Part shown: in pieces, positions 40,427 to 49,916 of the stretch
Layout of the letters: each line of letters opens with the position of its first letter
Numbering within the stretch: the first letter of the stretch is position 1
NCBI GenBank assembly: GCA_043728315.1
Contig: JAYTMT010000016.1
Coordinates: forward strand, 8,181-72,180
From: JAAFIP01 sp043728315
GTDB taxonomy: Bacteria; Pseudomonadota; Gammaproteobacteria; Burkholderiales; Burkholderiaceae_C
DNA length: 64,000 bases
Reading direction: 5' to 3'
Notes under the pieces: model-generated
What the model saw: only the letters and a program-made list of their open reading frames with translations
Database searches by the model: none
What the model was told of the DNA's origin: nothing
Made by a program: the position numbers and the translations under genes

Positions 40427-42373
40427 CTACCTAGCGGCACTGGCAGCAGGCATGGCAGACGGCGCAGCTACAGCAGCTGCGCCTGAGCCGCTGGCAGGAG
40501 CACTGGCGCTACCAGCCGCTGCCACACCTGCACCTCCAGCACCACTGCCTCCTTGACCACCTTGACCACCTGGACCTCCTGGACCTCCTGGACCACCTGC
40601 ACCACCTCCAGGTCTGCCCAGCTCAACAATTCGCACTGGCGTGTTGTCGCGCAGCAAACGCTGCTGCCCCGCCACCACCACGGTGTCGCCCTCAAGCACC
40701 CCATCGGTCAGCTCCACACGGCCTAGGCGGCGCAGCCCTACTTTGACCTCGGTGCGCAAAGAAACTAAACGCTTGCCGTCGACAAACACAGGCGCAGCTG
40801 CGGCTGGCGCAGCAGGCGCACTGGAAGCTGCTGGCGTGCCCGCTGGGGCAGACGCCGCAGCGGCGGCCGCTGCCGCTGCTGCCACAACTTTGGCCTTTTC
40901 AGCCAGTACTTTGGCCTCTTCTTCGGTTTGTGTCACCACTTTGATGACAAACTGCCGCCCACCTTGGGGCACGATAGCCTCTTCTGGCACAGTCAGTGAT
41001 TTGTCGTTGATTTTGAAGACAGTATTGACACGTGCGAACATGCCCGGACGCAAGGGGCCGCCAGCCGCGCCAGCGTTGTTGCCAGCACCGGGCATTCCTG
41101 CACTACCCGCACCCGAACCGGTGCGCGGCGCATTGCCCGCAGCCGCTGCTGTTGCCCCAGCTGCCCCAGCCGCCCCGCCCACACTAGCAGGGCGAGCGCC
41201 AGCCGCCACAGGCCTAGCCCCGCCTTCGCCCGAGCTAGATGCCGTAGCAGCAGACAACGCCGCTGCGCCTGATGCCGCCGCCGTGCGCGCGGCCAAACTG
41301 AATGGGGTGCATGACAACTGCACAGGGTCGGTTACCACGGGGCGGGGCACAATCAACGCTGGCGCAGAAGGCCTTGGCGCTGGTTTAGGAGCGGGCTTGG
41401 CTGTAGGTTTAGTGGCAGGTTTAGCGGCAGATTGTGCAGCCTGTGCGCCAGCAGTGCCGGAAGCGGGTGCCGCTCCCAGCGCACCACCACTGCCAGCGCC
41501 ACCCGCAGGCCGCTGCATCGGCTCACCGGCCGTATTAGGCAACACCGCCCGCACCGAAATAGAGCGCCCGTTGGCATCGATTTGCGGGTCAATCGCCTCA
41601 ATTTTGGCCTTGAAAGTTCGCCCTGGCATGGCGTCAAGCTGCAAATCCACCTGCTGGTCTTTGCGCAGTTTGCCCTGAAAGCGTTCTGGCAATTTGAAAT
41701 CCACATACATTGCGCCAAGGTCTTCAATATTGACCAAATCCGCGCCGTCTTTCACATAGTCGCCAATGTTGATATTGCGAATGCCAACAGTGCCGTCAAA
41801 AGGTGCGATTACCCGCATGCGCTCCAGCCGCGCGCAAGACAGCGCCAGCTGCGCCTCCACCACGGCCACATTGGCCGCGCTTTCGTCCACCACGCGCTGG
41901 GCAATGAAGCTTTGCGCCACCAACTCTTGGTTGCGTTTTAAATTGGCGCGGGCAATTTGCAATTGTGCATCCGACTGGCGAACCTCGGCGCGTTGCAGCA
42001 CATCGTCAAGTTGCACCACCGTGTCGCCCTTTCTAATGCGGCCACCATCGGTAAAGCCCATAGCGATGATTCTGCCCGCCACCTCGGGGCGCATCATCAC
42101 GTTTTGGCGGCTGCGCAGCGAGCCCACCGACTGCGCGTCGTCTTGCAGCGAACTGACCTCCACCTTAGCCACCTCCACCCCCGCAGGGCCTCCAGGCCCG
42201 CCGGCTGGCCGCGCGGCCGCTGCGCCCGTGGCTGGCGCGCCCACAGCACCTGACACTTGTGCCCCAGTGATTTCAGTAGGGCCCTTGGGCTTGTTTTGGT
42301 ACCAATATGCAGCGCCAGAGGCTGCGACTATGCCTGCGGCTGCGATGATGGAATAAAGTGCCTTGGATGCCAT
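40427..42373 (-). CDS. RND periplasmic adaptor (membrane fusion protein) with large low-complexity insertions
   Basis: An HlyD/AcrA-type adaptor for the RND pump immediately downstream. The normal core is visible: membrane anchor about residues 4-26, barrel-sandwich LRSRQNVMMRPEVAGRIIAM, alpha-hairpin QLQIARANLKRNQELVAQSF and beta-barrel VDFKLPERFQGKLRKDQQ. The protein is 648 residues, against about 380 usually. Extra sequence lies at about 285-439 (Ala/Pro/Lys/Gly-rich), 487-528 (Ala-rich, including a run of Ala) and 588-648 (Gly-Gly-Pro repeats). The start MASKALYSII at 42373 was chosen over a 20-codon longer frame because of the signal anchor. Confidence 0.9.
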   Translation of the reverse strand: MASKALYSIIAAAGIVAASGAAYWYQNKPKGPTEITGAQVSGAVGAPATGAAAARPAGGPGGPAGVEVAKVEVSSLQDDAQSVGSLRSRQNVMMRPEVAGRIIAMGFTDGGRIRKGDTVVQLDDVLQRAEVRQSDAQLQIARANLKRNQELVAQSFIAQRVVDESAANVAVVEAQLALSCARLERMRVIAPFDGTVGIRNINIGDYVKDGADLVNIEDLGAMYVDFKLPERFQGKLRKDQQVDLQLDAMPGRTFKAKIEAIDPQIDANGRSISVRAVLPNTAGEPMQRPAGGAGSGGALGAAPASGTAGAQAAQSAAKPATKPTAKPAPKPAPRPSAPALIVPRPVVTDPVQLSCTPFSLAARTAAASGAAALSAATASSSGEGGARPVAAGARPASVGGAAGAAGATAAAAGNAPRTGSGAGSAGMPGAGNNAGAAGGPLRPGMFARVNTVFKINDKSLTVPEEAIVPQGGRQFVIKVVTQTEEEAKVLAEKAKVVAAAAAAAAAASAPAGTPAASSAPAAPAAAAPVFVDGKRLVSLRTEVKVGLRRLGRVELTDGVLEGDTVVVAGQQRLLRDNTPVRIVELGRPGGGAGGPGGPGGPGGQGGQGGSGAGGAGVAAAGSASAPASGSGAAAVAAPSAMPAASAAR

Positions 42374-42529
42374 GTGCGGTGTCTCAAATAGTGGGAATCT
42401 TAGAATGCTAACTTTAACAGCCGAGCCTCCCATTTTTGTGAAATCTTTGCCTTAAATCCTACGCATTTTCACTATGTCGGCATGTGCAAAGCATCTTTAC
42501 ATTCGGTTTACAAAGCGGGCAAAAAAAGT

Positions 42530-42961
42530 TCAGGGCACGCCCCGATTGGCCAAAGCATCGGCCCGTTCGTTGCCCGGATCTCCTGCATGGCCTTTGACCC
42601 AGCGCCACTCTATGCTGTGCCCTCCATTGGCCACCAAGTCATCAAGGCGCATCCACAAATCGACGTTTTTCACAGGCTGCTTAGCGGCCGTTTTCCAGCC
42701 TTTGGCCTTCCAGCCCTTGACCCATTCGGTGATGCCTTGCAACACATATTTGCTGTCCACATACATCACTACTTTGCATGGCCGCTTGAGTGCCGACAGG
42801 CCCTCAATCACCGCCATCATTTCCATGCGGTTGTTCGTGGTGAGCGATTCGCCACCAAACAATTCTTTGCTGGTATCCCCAGATTTCAGAAAAACGCCCC
42901 AGCCACCGGGCCCAGGGTTGCCTTTGCATGCCCCATCGGTATACATCTCAACATGGTTCAT
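42530..42961 (-). CDS. rnhA: Ribonuclease HI
   Basis: A 143-residue enzyme that degrades RNA in RNA-DNA hybrids. The catalytic acids are in EMYTDGACKGNPGPGGWGVF (Asp about 8), NNRMEMMAVIEGL (Glu about 46) and MYVDSKYVLQGI (Asp about 68), followed by WVKGHAGDPGNERADALAN (His and Asp). Length is typical. The start lies directly next to a family 1 repeat, with no obvious Shine-Dalgarno sequence outside it (AAAAAACCATAAAAA precedes the ATG). Confidence 0.97.
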   Translation of the reverse strand: MNHVEMYTDGACKGNPGPGGWGVFLKSGDTSKELFGGESLTTNNRMEMMAVIEGLSALKRPCKVVMYVDSKYVLQGITEWVKGWKAKGWKTAAKQPVKNVDLWMRLDDLVANGGHSIEWRWVKGHAGDPGNERADALANRGVP

Positions 42962-43026
42962 TTTTTATGGTTTTTTCATCCAATGTCAGCGTCACATGGT
43001 CATATGGCGCTATTAAAATAATACTA
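42962..43026 (-). repeat. Family 1 repeat, copy 10, between fimV and rnhA
   Basis: Core on the minus strand at 42981-43000 with one mismatch. It fills the entire 62-nt space between the fimV stop and the rnhA start, flush with both. Confidence 0.92.
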
Positions 43027-45477
43027 AGCAGGTTTGTTTGGCTTTTTAGGCAAAACCAGCGCATCATCCATGTCGAAGTCAATCGCCATGTCTTCTTGCG
43101 CTTGAGCAGCGGCAGGCGCAGCCAAGGGACTAGGGTCAATGGTTTCTAGATTGATGTCTAAGCCCATGCGCTTAGAGGATCTGGGAAATACAATTTCATC
43201 TTGCAGCTTGGCATCTGGAACATCGAGCATGTTCTCAAATTCCATCACCCCGCCGTCGTCCCCGAAGCCTACAAAATTGGCGCTTGGTGGCACCACCTCA
43301 ATCAAGGATGGTGATAAGGAATGCGCGCTTTGATCAAAAGTGGGCAATTGGTCTAAGTCAGTGCTAAGGAAATCGCTGGCAGGTGCGTCAAGCTTGCGTT
43401 TTTTTGCGCCCTGCGGCCCAACAGAAGGTGCATGCGTGCCAGCCTTTACACCAGAATTTTTGGACTGGTTATTGGACTTTTCATAGACGTGCACGTCTTT
43501 GATGATGGCATGGAGCATCAAAAGCTCACGGTAGGCCAACAGGTCAAAGCCCGACTGCCCGCCCTCTTCTTCGGCGGTTTCGGCATGCCTGCGAAAAACC
43601 GATTCTTCGATTACCTCAAGTACGCGTTGGCTAGGCCACAGCAGCTGAATGCGGGTAAGCGCGCGCGGGTAGTACTCAAGTCCGCGCCCTACTTCGTTGT
43701 ATTGCTCAAAGGGGGGGATTTTGCCGTTGAAAGCACGGTTAAAGTCCGCACGAAGGGTTTCATAATTGTGGCTGAGTTTGAGCGTGTGGTAGAGCTCAAA
43801 CAAATCCAAGTAGGCCATGGCGCTGGTTTCTGGGTACTCACGGATATGGCTGCGCAAAATTTCTATGGCTTGGGTGTGCTGGCCTAGCGAGACAAAAAAC
43901 TCTGCTTGTTGCTGCACATCAAACAACTCTTCTGCATTCACAGTTCGGGGCATGCCGGGAATGCTGGGGGCAAAATCTACAGACGAAATAGGCAGCATAT
44001 CGCCTTGTTTCATGTCTTGCTGCAAGCGTGCTCTGGCTGCAGCCATGCCGCTAGGCGCATCAAAACCAGCCTGGCTGCTTGAATCCAAAGCCTCCCATTG
44101 ATCCATTGGGCTAAGTGGGGAAGTCACCTCAGGCGAAAACTTGCCCGGTTCACTTACAAAGCCCATGTCAGCAGCGGACTTTCGCGGCTGCAATTGGGCT
44201 GTTTTGGGGGGGGGTGTAAAGGGCTTGTCTTCTGAATCAAATTCGCGGTCAGCGGCTTGTTTTCCCGCCCACCAAGGCGAGCCTGCGCGTGTTTTGCCTC
44301 CGGTGCTGCCAAGCCGCACCCAAGCATAGGCGGCTGCAGCTATTGCTGCCAAGGCTAAAAACAGCATTGCAATACTAAACCCATTGACATAGCGCTCGCT
44401 TCGGGCGGTGGCCAAATCGGCACTGAGGCTTTGCAGCGCTGCTTGCTGGCGCTTGCCATCGCTGCGCATAGTGGCTAATTCTGACTCAAGTGCAGACAAT
44501 CGGTTGTTGGCCTGCAAAGCTTCGCTCGGATCAGCTTGCAGGCTTTTCCATAAGGCTGCCGCGGCTAAGCGCTGCTGCGGATCAGTGGCCAAGGGTGATA
44601 AAAGCTCAGACGAGGCACGCAGGCTAGGAGATCGCTCCCCAGCAAAGAAATCTGCCGAATCAAGCTCTAAACGTGCGCCCTTTGTTTTGGATGCTTCAGA
44701 TTTTTTGCTGGCTTTACCCGTGGCCGCAGGCGCGGCGATGGCAGGTATTGCCAAAGAAGCAGTGTCAGCACGCTCAGAAGCTGTCGCGCTGCGAGCCGCA
44801 GTTACGCGCTGTGCTGCGTTGGCCTTTCGCTCTGCCTCACGGGCCTTGCGCTCTGCCCGCAGCTGCTCACGCAAAAGTCGGCGTTCCTCACGGGCACTGG
44901 GCGCGGCATTGGACTCTGGTGTGGCGCCGCTTTTGGGCAAATTCACTTCAGGAGCGGCGATGCGGGGCACGGCAAGCACGGGAGCGGCTGCAAGCGCATA
45001 CGGCGTGAATGGCACTGCGCGCGGGGCAGCCACCGCGCTAGGAGCCGAGAACTCCTCGGTGCTGGCCTCACTGAGCAACACGTAGCGCCTTGTGGACAGC
45101 TGCTGGCAAGTGGCTTTTAAGAAAACAGTGACCACCGGCTCGTCTACTGGCTGGGTGCTGCGGATACGAATGGCGATGTCATTGGCCGCGCCCAATTTGT
45201 CGACACTGATACGCAGCGTGCCTGCAGGCAGCCGCGTGTCGCCATAGAATACATCGGCCTCAAAACACTGGGCGTTGGCTATCTCTTGTGCGGACTCCAG
45301 CGTTCCCATCACCGATATGTCTAAGGGCTTGCCAATCAAAGGCGTGCCCCGGCTACGCCCCAAAGACAAAGCAGCCGCATCAGGCGGCACAAGAGAAGCA
45401 ACGCCAATAGCCAGCAATGCCAGCAAAACGCTGGCGCGGCCAAAATTCATCCATTTAAAAGAAAACACTGTATGCAT
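43024..45477 (-). CDS. fimV: FimV-like pilus/polarity protein
   Basis: A protein of about 817 residues. A signal-like hydrophobic segment at about residues 17-35 ends before ALSLGRSRGTPLIGKPLDIS, the start of the FimV N-terminal beta domain. Then comes a long Ala/Glu/Arg-rich coil (REERRLLREQLRAERKAREA), one membrane span at about 364-385 (FSIAMLFLALAAIAAAAYAW) and an acidic cytoplasmic C-terminal part with a TPR-like domain (EFFVSLGQHTQAIEILRSHI). FimV is needed for type IV pilus assembly and cell polarity. No LysM domain is recognised. The start could be 45477 (MHTVFSF) or 45450 (MNFGRAS); neither has a strong ribosome binding site. Confidence 0.82.
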   Translation of the reverse strand: MHTVFSFKWMNFGRASVLLALLAIGVASLVPPDAAALSLGRSRGTPLIGKPLDISVMGTLESAQEIANAQCFEADVFYGDTRLPAGTLRISVDKLGAANDIAIRIRSTQPVDEPVVTVFLKATCQQLSTRRYVLLSEASTEEFSAPSAVAAPRAVPFTPYALAAAPVLAVPRIAAPEVNLPKSGATPESNAAPSAREERRLLREQLRAERKAREAERKANAAQRVTAARSATASERADTASLAIPAIAAPAATGKASKKSEASKTKGARLELDSADFFAGERSPSLRASSELLSPLATDPQQRLAAAALWKSLQADPSEALQANNRLSALESELATMRSDGKRQQAALQSLSADLATARSERYVNGFSIAMLFLALAAIAAAAYAWVRLGSTGGKTRAGSPWWAGKQAADREFDSEDKPFTPPPKTAQLQPRKSAADMGFVSEPGKFSPEVTSPLSPMDQWEALDSSSQAGFDAPSGMAAARARLQQDMKQGDMLPISSVDFAPSIPGMPRTVNAEELFDVQQQAEFFVSLGQHTQAIEILRSHIREYPETSAMAYLDLFELYHTLKLSHNYETLRADFNRAFNGKIPPFEQYNEVGRGLEYYPRALTRIQLLWPSQRVLEVIEESVFRRHAETAEEEGGQSGFDLLAYRELLMLHAIIKDVHVYEKSNNQSKNSGVKAGTHAPSVGPQGAKKRKLDAPASDFLSTDLDQLPTFDQSAHSLSPSLIEVVPPSANFVGFGDDGGVMEFENMLDVPDAKLQDEIVFPRSSKRMGLDINLETIDPSPLAAPAAAQAQEDMAIDFDMDDALVLPKKPNKPA

Positions 45478-45586
45478 ACGGAGCTCAATTCTCGCACAGT
45501 AAGTAAATACCATACTTGTTACAACCAGACAGCAACTCCATACATAATCTATGCATCCAGCCATTAACTTATAAGCGATTTTTTTC

Positions 45587-47107
45587 ATGCCAACTGAATT
45601 TTCATGTGTTGCAGTAGCAGGCGCTGGCGCTATGGGGCGCGGCATTGCACAAATTGCTGTCCAAGCCGGCAGTCGGGTGCTGGTCTACGACACGGTGGCA
45701 CAAGCCTCGACCAATGCCATTGCCGCAGTCAACGCACAATGGAGCAAGCTGCTTGAAAAAGGCCGAATCAGCGCAGAGCAGGCGGGCGACTATGCCACCC
45801 GCTTAATCGCTTGCCATGCTTTGCAAGACTTGGCGGCAGCTGATTTGGTGATCGAGGCCATTGTGGAGCGCCTAGATGTCAAAAAGGCTCTTTTCGCACA
45901 AATTGAGGCCATAGTGAAACCCGATACCGTGCTGGCGAGCAACACCTCGTCACTCAGCGTTACAGCCATTGCCGCAGGCATGCTGCATCCGCAGCGATTT
46001 GCGGGCTACCATTTTTTCAACCCAGTGCCACTGATGAAGGTGGTAGAGGTGATTGCTGGCATCAAAACCAATGCCCACACCTGCCAGCGACTGACTAGCT
46101 ATGCCAAGCAAATGGGCCATACCGCAGTCAATGCGGCCGACACACCGGGCTTCATCGTGAACCATGCTGGCCGCGCCTATGGCACCGAGGCACTGCGCAT
46201 TGTGGGCGAAGGCATTGCCGATTTCGCCACGATTGACCGCATTTTGCGCGACCAAGTGGGCTTCAAGCTTGGCCCTTTTGAACTCATGGATTTGACGGCA
46301 CTGGATGTCTCCCACCCCGTGATGGAGTCAGTTTATAAACAATACTACGAAGAGCCGCGCTACCGCCCCTCGGTCATCACGGCCCAGCGCTTGGCCGGAG
46401 GCCTGCTGGGCAAAAAAGTGGGCGAAGGCTTCTACACCTACCCCAATGGCGTAGCCCAAGTGCCCGCTGACCAAGCCGTGCCCGTGGTGGAGCAGATGCC
46501 GCCTGTGTGGGTGTCGCCACGCGCCACCCGTCGCTCAGAGCTATTGGCTCTGCTTAAAGCATTAGGAGCAACGATTGAAACTGGCGTCTCGCCCTCTATG
46601 CACGCCCTCACCCTGATTGCGCCCTTGGGCTTTGATGTGACCACGGTGGCTGTGGTGGACAGGCATGACCCCGCCCGCACCATCGGCATAGACATGCTGT
46701 TTGCCGACGCGCAAACCAAGCGCCGCGTGCTCGCCACCAACCCCGCCACCCGCGCCGACATGCGCGATGCAGCGCACGCCCTGTTTGCGCGCGATGGCAA
46801 AGCCGTGAGTGTGATCAAAGACAGCGGTGGCTTTGTCACCCAGCGCGTGGTAGCCGCTATTGTGAACATTGCCTCTGACATGTGCCAGCAAGGCATTTGC
46901 AGCCCGCAAGATTTAGAGCTGGCCGTCACACTCGGTTTGGGCTACCCCATGGGCCCGCTGGCCATGGGTGATGCCTGCGGGCCTACCAATATCCTAGAAG
47001 TGCTATTTAACATGCAAACCGTGTACGGCGACCCGCGCTACCGCCCCAGCCCTTGGCTGCGTAGGCGCGGCGCGATTGGCCTGAGCCTCATGCACCAAGA
47101 GGCTTGA
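45587..47107 (+). CDS. 3-hydroxyacyl-CoA dehydrogenase (PaaH/PaaC type)
   Basis: A 506-residue NAD-dependent dehydrogenase with two C-terminal 3HCDH domains. The N-terminal Rossmann motif is VAVAGAGAMGRGIAQIAVQA. Conserved catalytic elements are ASNTSSLSVTAIA, FAGYHFFNPVPLMKVVEVI (catalytic His) and DTPGFIVNHAGRAYGTEALR. The long form with the duplicated domain (GFVTQRVVAAIVNIASDM) is typical of phenylacetate-type enzymes. It starts the cluster 45.6-51.2 kb and precedes the enoyl-CoA hydratase by 3 nt. The nearby box cluster yields 3-oxoadipyl-type intermediates that need such enzymes, but I cannot tell if it serves that path or fatty acid oxidation. Confidence 0.9.
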   Translation: MPTEFSCVAVAGAGAMGRGIAQIAVQAGSRVLVYDTVAQASTNAIAAVNAQWSKLLEKGRISAEQAGDYATRLIACHALQDLAAADLVIEAIVERLDVKKALFAQIEAIVKPDTVLASNTSSLSVTAIAAGMLHPQRFAGYHFFNPVPLMKVVEVIAGIKTNAHTCQRLTSYAKQMGHTAVNAADTPGFIVNHAGRAYGTEALRIVGEGIADFATIDRILRDQVGFKLGPFELMDLTALDVSHPVMESVYKQYYEEPRYRPSVITAQRLAGGLLGKKVGEGFYTYPNGVAQVPADQAVPVVEQMPPVWVSPRATRRSELLALLKALGATIETGVSPSMHALTLIAPLGFDVTTVAVVDRHDPARTIGIDMLFADAQTKRRVLATNPATRADMRDAAHALFARDGKAVSVIKDSGGFVTQRVVAAIVNIASDMCQQGICSPQDLELAVTLGLGYPMGPLAMGDACGPTNILEVLFNMQTVYGDPRYRPSPWLRRRGAIGLSLMHQEA

Positions 47108-47110
47108 AAT

Positions 47111-47890
47111 ATGCCGGCCCAACTCCTTAGCACCAGCCATGGCCAGACCATGGTGCTCACCCTGTCTAACCCCGAATACCGCAACGCCTTGGGGCCCGAA
47201 ATATACGCCGCTGGCGTGGAAGCACTTAATGCGGCTGATAACAACCCCGAGGTGCGCAGCGTGGTGATCACGGGCGAAGGCACGCAGTTTTGTGCAGGCG
47301 GCAATTTGCAGCGTCTGCTGGACAACCGCGCCCAGCCACCGCAGGTGCAAGCCGAAAGCATCGACGCGCTGCACAGCTGGATAGAAACTATCCGCAGCTT
47401 TCCCAAGCCAGTGATTGCCGCTGTGGAAGGCGCGGCGGCTGGCGCAGGCTTTTCGCTGTGCTTGGCTTGCGACATGGTGGTGGCCGCACGCTCGGCGTTT
47501 TTTGTCATGGCATACAGCAATGTAGGGCTATCGTGTGACGGAGGTGCCAGCTGGGCATTAGCGCGCAGTTTGCCGCGCCAATTGGTCAACGAGCTGCTGA
47601 TGCTGGGCACGCGCATCAGCGCAGAGCGCCTGCACGCACTTGGCGTGGTGAACCAGCTGTGCAGCGACGGCCAAGCATTGGCCGCAGCGCTGGAGCTGGC
47701 GGCTCAGCTCAATAGCCGCGCCCCCAATGTGATGGCCAGCCTCAAAGAGCTGGTAAGCGAAGCCGATAGCAGCGATTTACACAGCCAATTGGCGCGCGAA
47801 CGCAGCCAATTTGTGGACAACCTGCACCACCCCAATGCGGCAGAAGGCATATCGGCGTTTTTGGGCAAACGCCCGCCGCTGTACCCTTAA
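47111..47890 (+). CDS. Enoyl-CoA hydratase/isomerase family protein
   Basis: A 259-residue crotonase-fold protein. The oxyanion-hole motifs are GEGTQFCAGGNLQRL (about residues 57-71) and VEGAAAGAGFSLCLACDMVV (about 105-124). Catalytic glutamates of classical hydratases are not both obvious: the position after the second oxyanion motif reads NVGLSCDGGASWALARSLP, as in PaaG/isomerase-like members (with Asp-Gly-Gly). It therefore may act as an isomerase or PaaG-type hydratase. It lies 3 nt after the dehydrogenase gene. Confidence 0.88.
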   Translation: MPAQLLSTSHGQTMVLTLSNPEYRNALGPEIYAAGVEALNAADNNPEVRSVVITGEGTQFCAGGNLQRLLDNRAQPPQVQAESIDALHSWIETIRSFPKPVIAAVEGAAAGAGFSLCLACDMVVAARSAFFVMAYSNVGLSCDGGASWALARSLPRQLVNELLMLGTRISAERLHALGVVNQLCSDGQALAAALELAAQLNSRAPNVMASLKELVSEADSSDLHSQLARERSQFVDNLHHPNAAEGISAFLGKRPPLYP

Positions 47891-47992
47891 TGGCCTAACT
47901 TAAGGGCAAAACTGACAATCTGGCGACAGACACGCAGGCGACAAAGCAGCACCCCAGCGCCAGCCGCACACTGCACAATCGAGAAACTGACT

Positions 47993-48718
47993 ATGCATAA
48001 CATGGAAGACCCCATTCTGACCCAAGAAGAGCGCGAAGCCATTAACTCTGGCCGCTGGTTCTCTTCTTTGTCGCCCTCGCTGCGGCATGACATCCTGCGC
48101 GTCACCTACGTCAAGCGCTACCGCGATGGCGAGCTCATTTGTGCACGTGGCGATGCGCCCGACGAATGGATCGCCTGCGCGCGCGGAGCTGTGCGGGTGA
48201 GCTCCACGTCGCTGTCGGGCAAACAAATCACCCTGACCTATGTAGAGCCTGGCATTTGGTTTGGCGACGTGGCCATGTTTGACGGCGACAGGCGCACCCA
48301 CGACGGCTATGCCCACGGCGACAGCACCATAGTGTGCGTGGCACGCGGCGATTTTCGCAAAATATTGGCCAACCACATTGAGCTGTATGAGGCACTGATG
48401 CGCCTGCAAGCACGCCGCATCCGCCAGCTTTTTGGCCTTGTGGAAGATTTGAACACCCTGCCCCTGCGTGCGCGTTTGGCCAAGCAGCTACTGCATTTGG
48501 TGCGCAGCTACGGCGTGGCCAGCCTGTCCGACGGCACAGAAACCCGCATTGGCCTGCATTTGGCGCAAGAAGAATTGGCGCAACTCCTAGGCGCATCGCG
48601 CCAGCGGGTGAACCAAGAGCTCAAGTCCATGGAGCGCGAAGACATCATCCGCATAGAGCCGGGTGGCTTGGTGGTGCGCAACCGCACTGCGCTTATGAAA
48701 ATCACCGAAACTGAGTAA
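47993..48718 (+). CDS. Crp/Fnr-family transcriptional regulator
   Basis: A 241-residue regulator: cyclic-nucleotide-binding-like beta barrel at about residues 30-145 (DGELICARGDAPDEWIACAR), a dimer helix (ELYEALMRLQARRIRQLFGL) and a C-terminal winged helix with recognition helix AQLLGASRQRVNQELKSM. There are no Fnr-type Fe-S cysteines. The ligand is unknown; in Comamonadaceae such regulators often stand in acyl-CoA degradation clusters. It lies between the hydratase and the phosphotransferase-like gene, so it likely controls this cluster. Confidence 0.9.
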   Translation: MHNMEDPILTQEEREAINSGRWFSSLSPSLRHDILRVTYVKRYRDGELICARGDAPDEWIACARGAVRVSSTSLSGKQITLTYVEPGIWFGDVAMFDGDRRTHDGYAHGDSTIVCVARGDFRKILANHIELYEALMRLQARRIRQLFGLVEDLNTLPLRARLAKQLLHLVRSYGVASLSDGTETRIGLHLAQEELAQLLGASRQRVNQELKSMEREDIIRIEPGGLVVRNRTALMKITETE

Positions 48719-48736
48719 ATTGAGAACCGATACAGC

Positions 48737-49822
48737 ATGGCTGATTTTGAACATTTTGTAGGCACCAAAGCAGTGGGCGATGCGCATGCCTTTGACGTGG
48801 GCGCTTTAACCCTGTGGCTGGATCAGCATTTAGACGGCTTCAAAGGCCCATTGACCGTGGAAATGTTCAAGGGCGGGCAGTCCAACCCCACCTACAAACT
48901 CATCACCCCCAGCACCAGCTACGTGATGCGCGCCAAACCCGGCCCCGTGGCCAAGCTGCTGCCCAGCGCCCACGCGGTGGAGCGCGAGTTTGCAGTGATG
49001 GATGGCCTGTATGGCACTGATGTGCCCGTGGCCAAAATGCACTGCCTGTGCGAAGACGAATCCATCATTGGCCGTGCCTTTTATGTGATGGAATTTGTGG
49101 ATGGCCGTGTCATGTGGGACCAATCATTGCCCGGTTATGCACAAGCAGAGCGTCTGGCCATTTACAGCGAAATGAACCGCGTGATTGCCGCTTTGCATGC
49201 TGTGCCCTTTGCCGAGCGCGGCTTGACCAATTTTGGCAAGCCAGGCAGCTATTTTGAGCGGCAAATTGGCCGCTGGACCAAGCAGTATTTGGCCAGCGTC
49301 ACCCAGCCTAATGCAGAGATGGACCAGTTGATCGAATGGCTGCCCAAGCACATGCCTGCCAGCGCACTCGACCAAAGCAAAGTATCCATCGTGCATGGCG
49401 ATTTTCGATTAGACAACATGGTGTTTCACCGCACCGAGCCGCGCGTGCTGGCCGTGCTCGACTGGGAGCTGTCCACCTTGGGGCATCCACTGGCCGACTT
49501 TAGCTACCACTGCATGTCTTGGCATATTCCGCCGGGTGGCTTTCGCGGCATTGGTGGGCTAGACCTTGCCGTGCTGGGCATTCCAGACGAAGACACTTAC
49601 ATTCGCATGTACTGCGAGCGCACGGGGTTTGCCAGTTTTGAGGCCATCAAGGCCGACTGGAATTTTTACATGGCCTACAACCTTTTCAGAATTGCCGCGA
49701 TTTTGCAAGGCATTGCCAAAAGGGTCGAAGCGGGCACCGCGTCTAGCGCGCAGGCCATCAGCTCGGGCGCGGGCGCACGGCCCATGGCGCAACTGGGCTG
49801 GCAGTTTGCCCAGCGCGCCTAA
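48737..49822 (+). CDS. APH-family phosphotransferase linked to acyl-CoA dehydrogenase (ACAD10/11-like)
   Basis: A 361-residue aminoglycoside-phosphotransferase-fold protein. ATP-binding FKGGQSNPTYKLITPSTSYV is near the N-terminus; the catalytic loop is VHGDFRLDNMVFH (about residues 218-230) and the Mg-binding motif is VLDWELSTLGHPLADFSYH. In animals the same domain is fused to an acyl-CoA dehydrogenase (ACAD10/11) that handles 4-hydroxy acids, and in bacteria the two are adjacent genes as here. I infer a role in phosphorylating a hydroxyacyl substrate, not antibiotic resistance. It is separated from the dehydrogenase gene by 94 nt. Confidence 0.87.
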   Translation: MADFEHFVGTKAVGDAHAFDVGALTLWLDQHLDGFKGPLTVEMFKGGQSNPTYKLITPSTSYVMRAKPGPVAKLLPSAHAVEREFAVMDGLYGTDVPVAKMHCLCEDESIIGRAFYVMEFVDGRVMWDQSLPGYAQAERLAIYSEMNRVIAALHAVPFAERGLTNFGKPGSYFERQIGRWTKQYLASVTQPNAEMDQLIEWLPKHMPASALDQSKVSIVHGDFRLDNMVFHRTEPRVLAVLDWELSTLGHPLADFSYHCMSWHIPPGGFRGIGGLDLAVLGIPDEDTYIRMYCERTGFASFEAIKADWNFYMAYNLFRIAAILQGIAKRVEAGTASSAQAISSGAGARPMAQLGWQFAQRA

Positions 49823-49916
49823 GCCTTGATTGCCCATCTTTTTAAGCACACACGCTCCACGCACACCTTCCCAGCCGAACCCGCACCACACTTTCATTTA
49901 TAAACCAGGACGACAT

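Noticed and set aside
40641..41678. Ala/Pro-rich plus-strand frame opposite the RND adaptor gene
   Set aside because: Complement of the low-complexity insertions; composition alone keeps it open.
48737..49822. Aminoglycoside resistance gene
   Set aside because: The APH fold is present, but its pairing with an acyl-CoA dehydrogenase fits the ACAD10/11 system much better.
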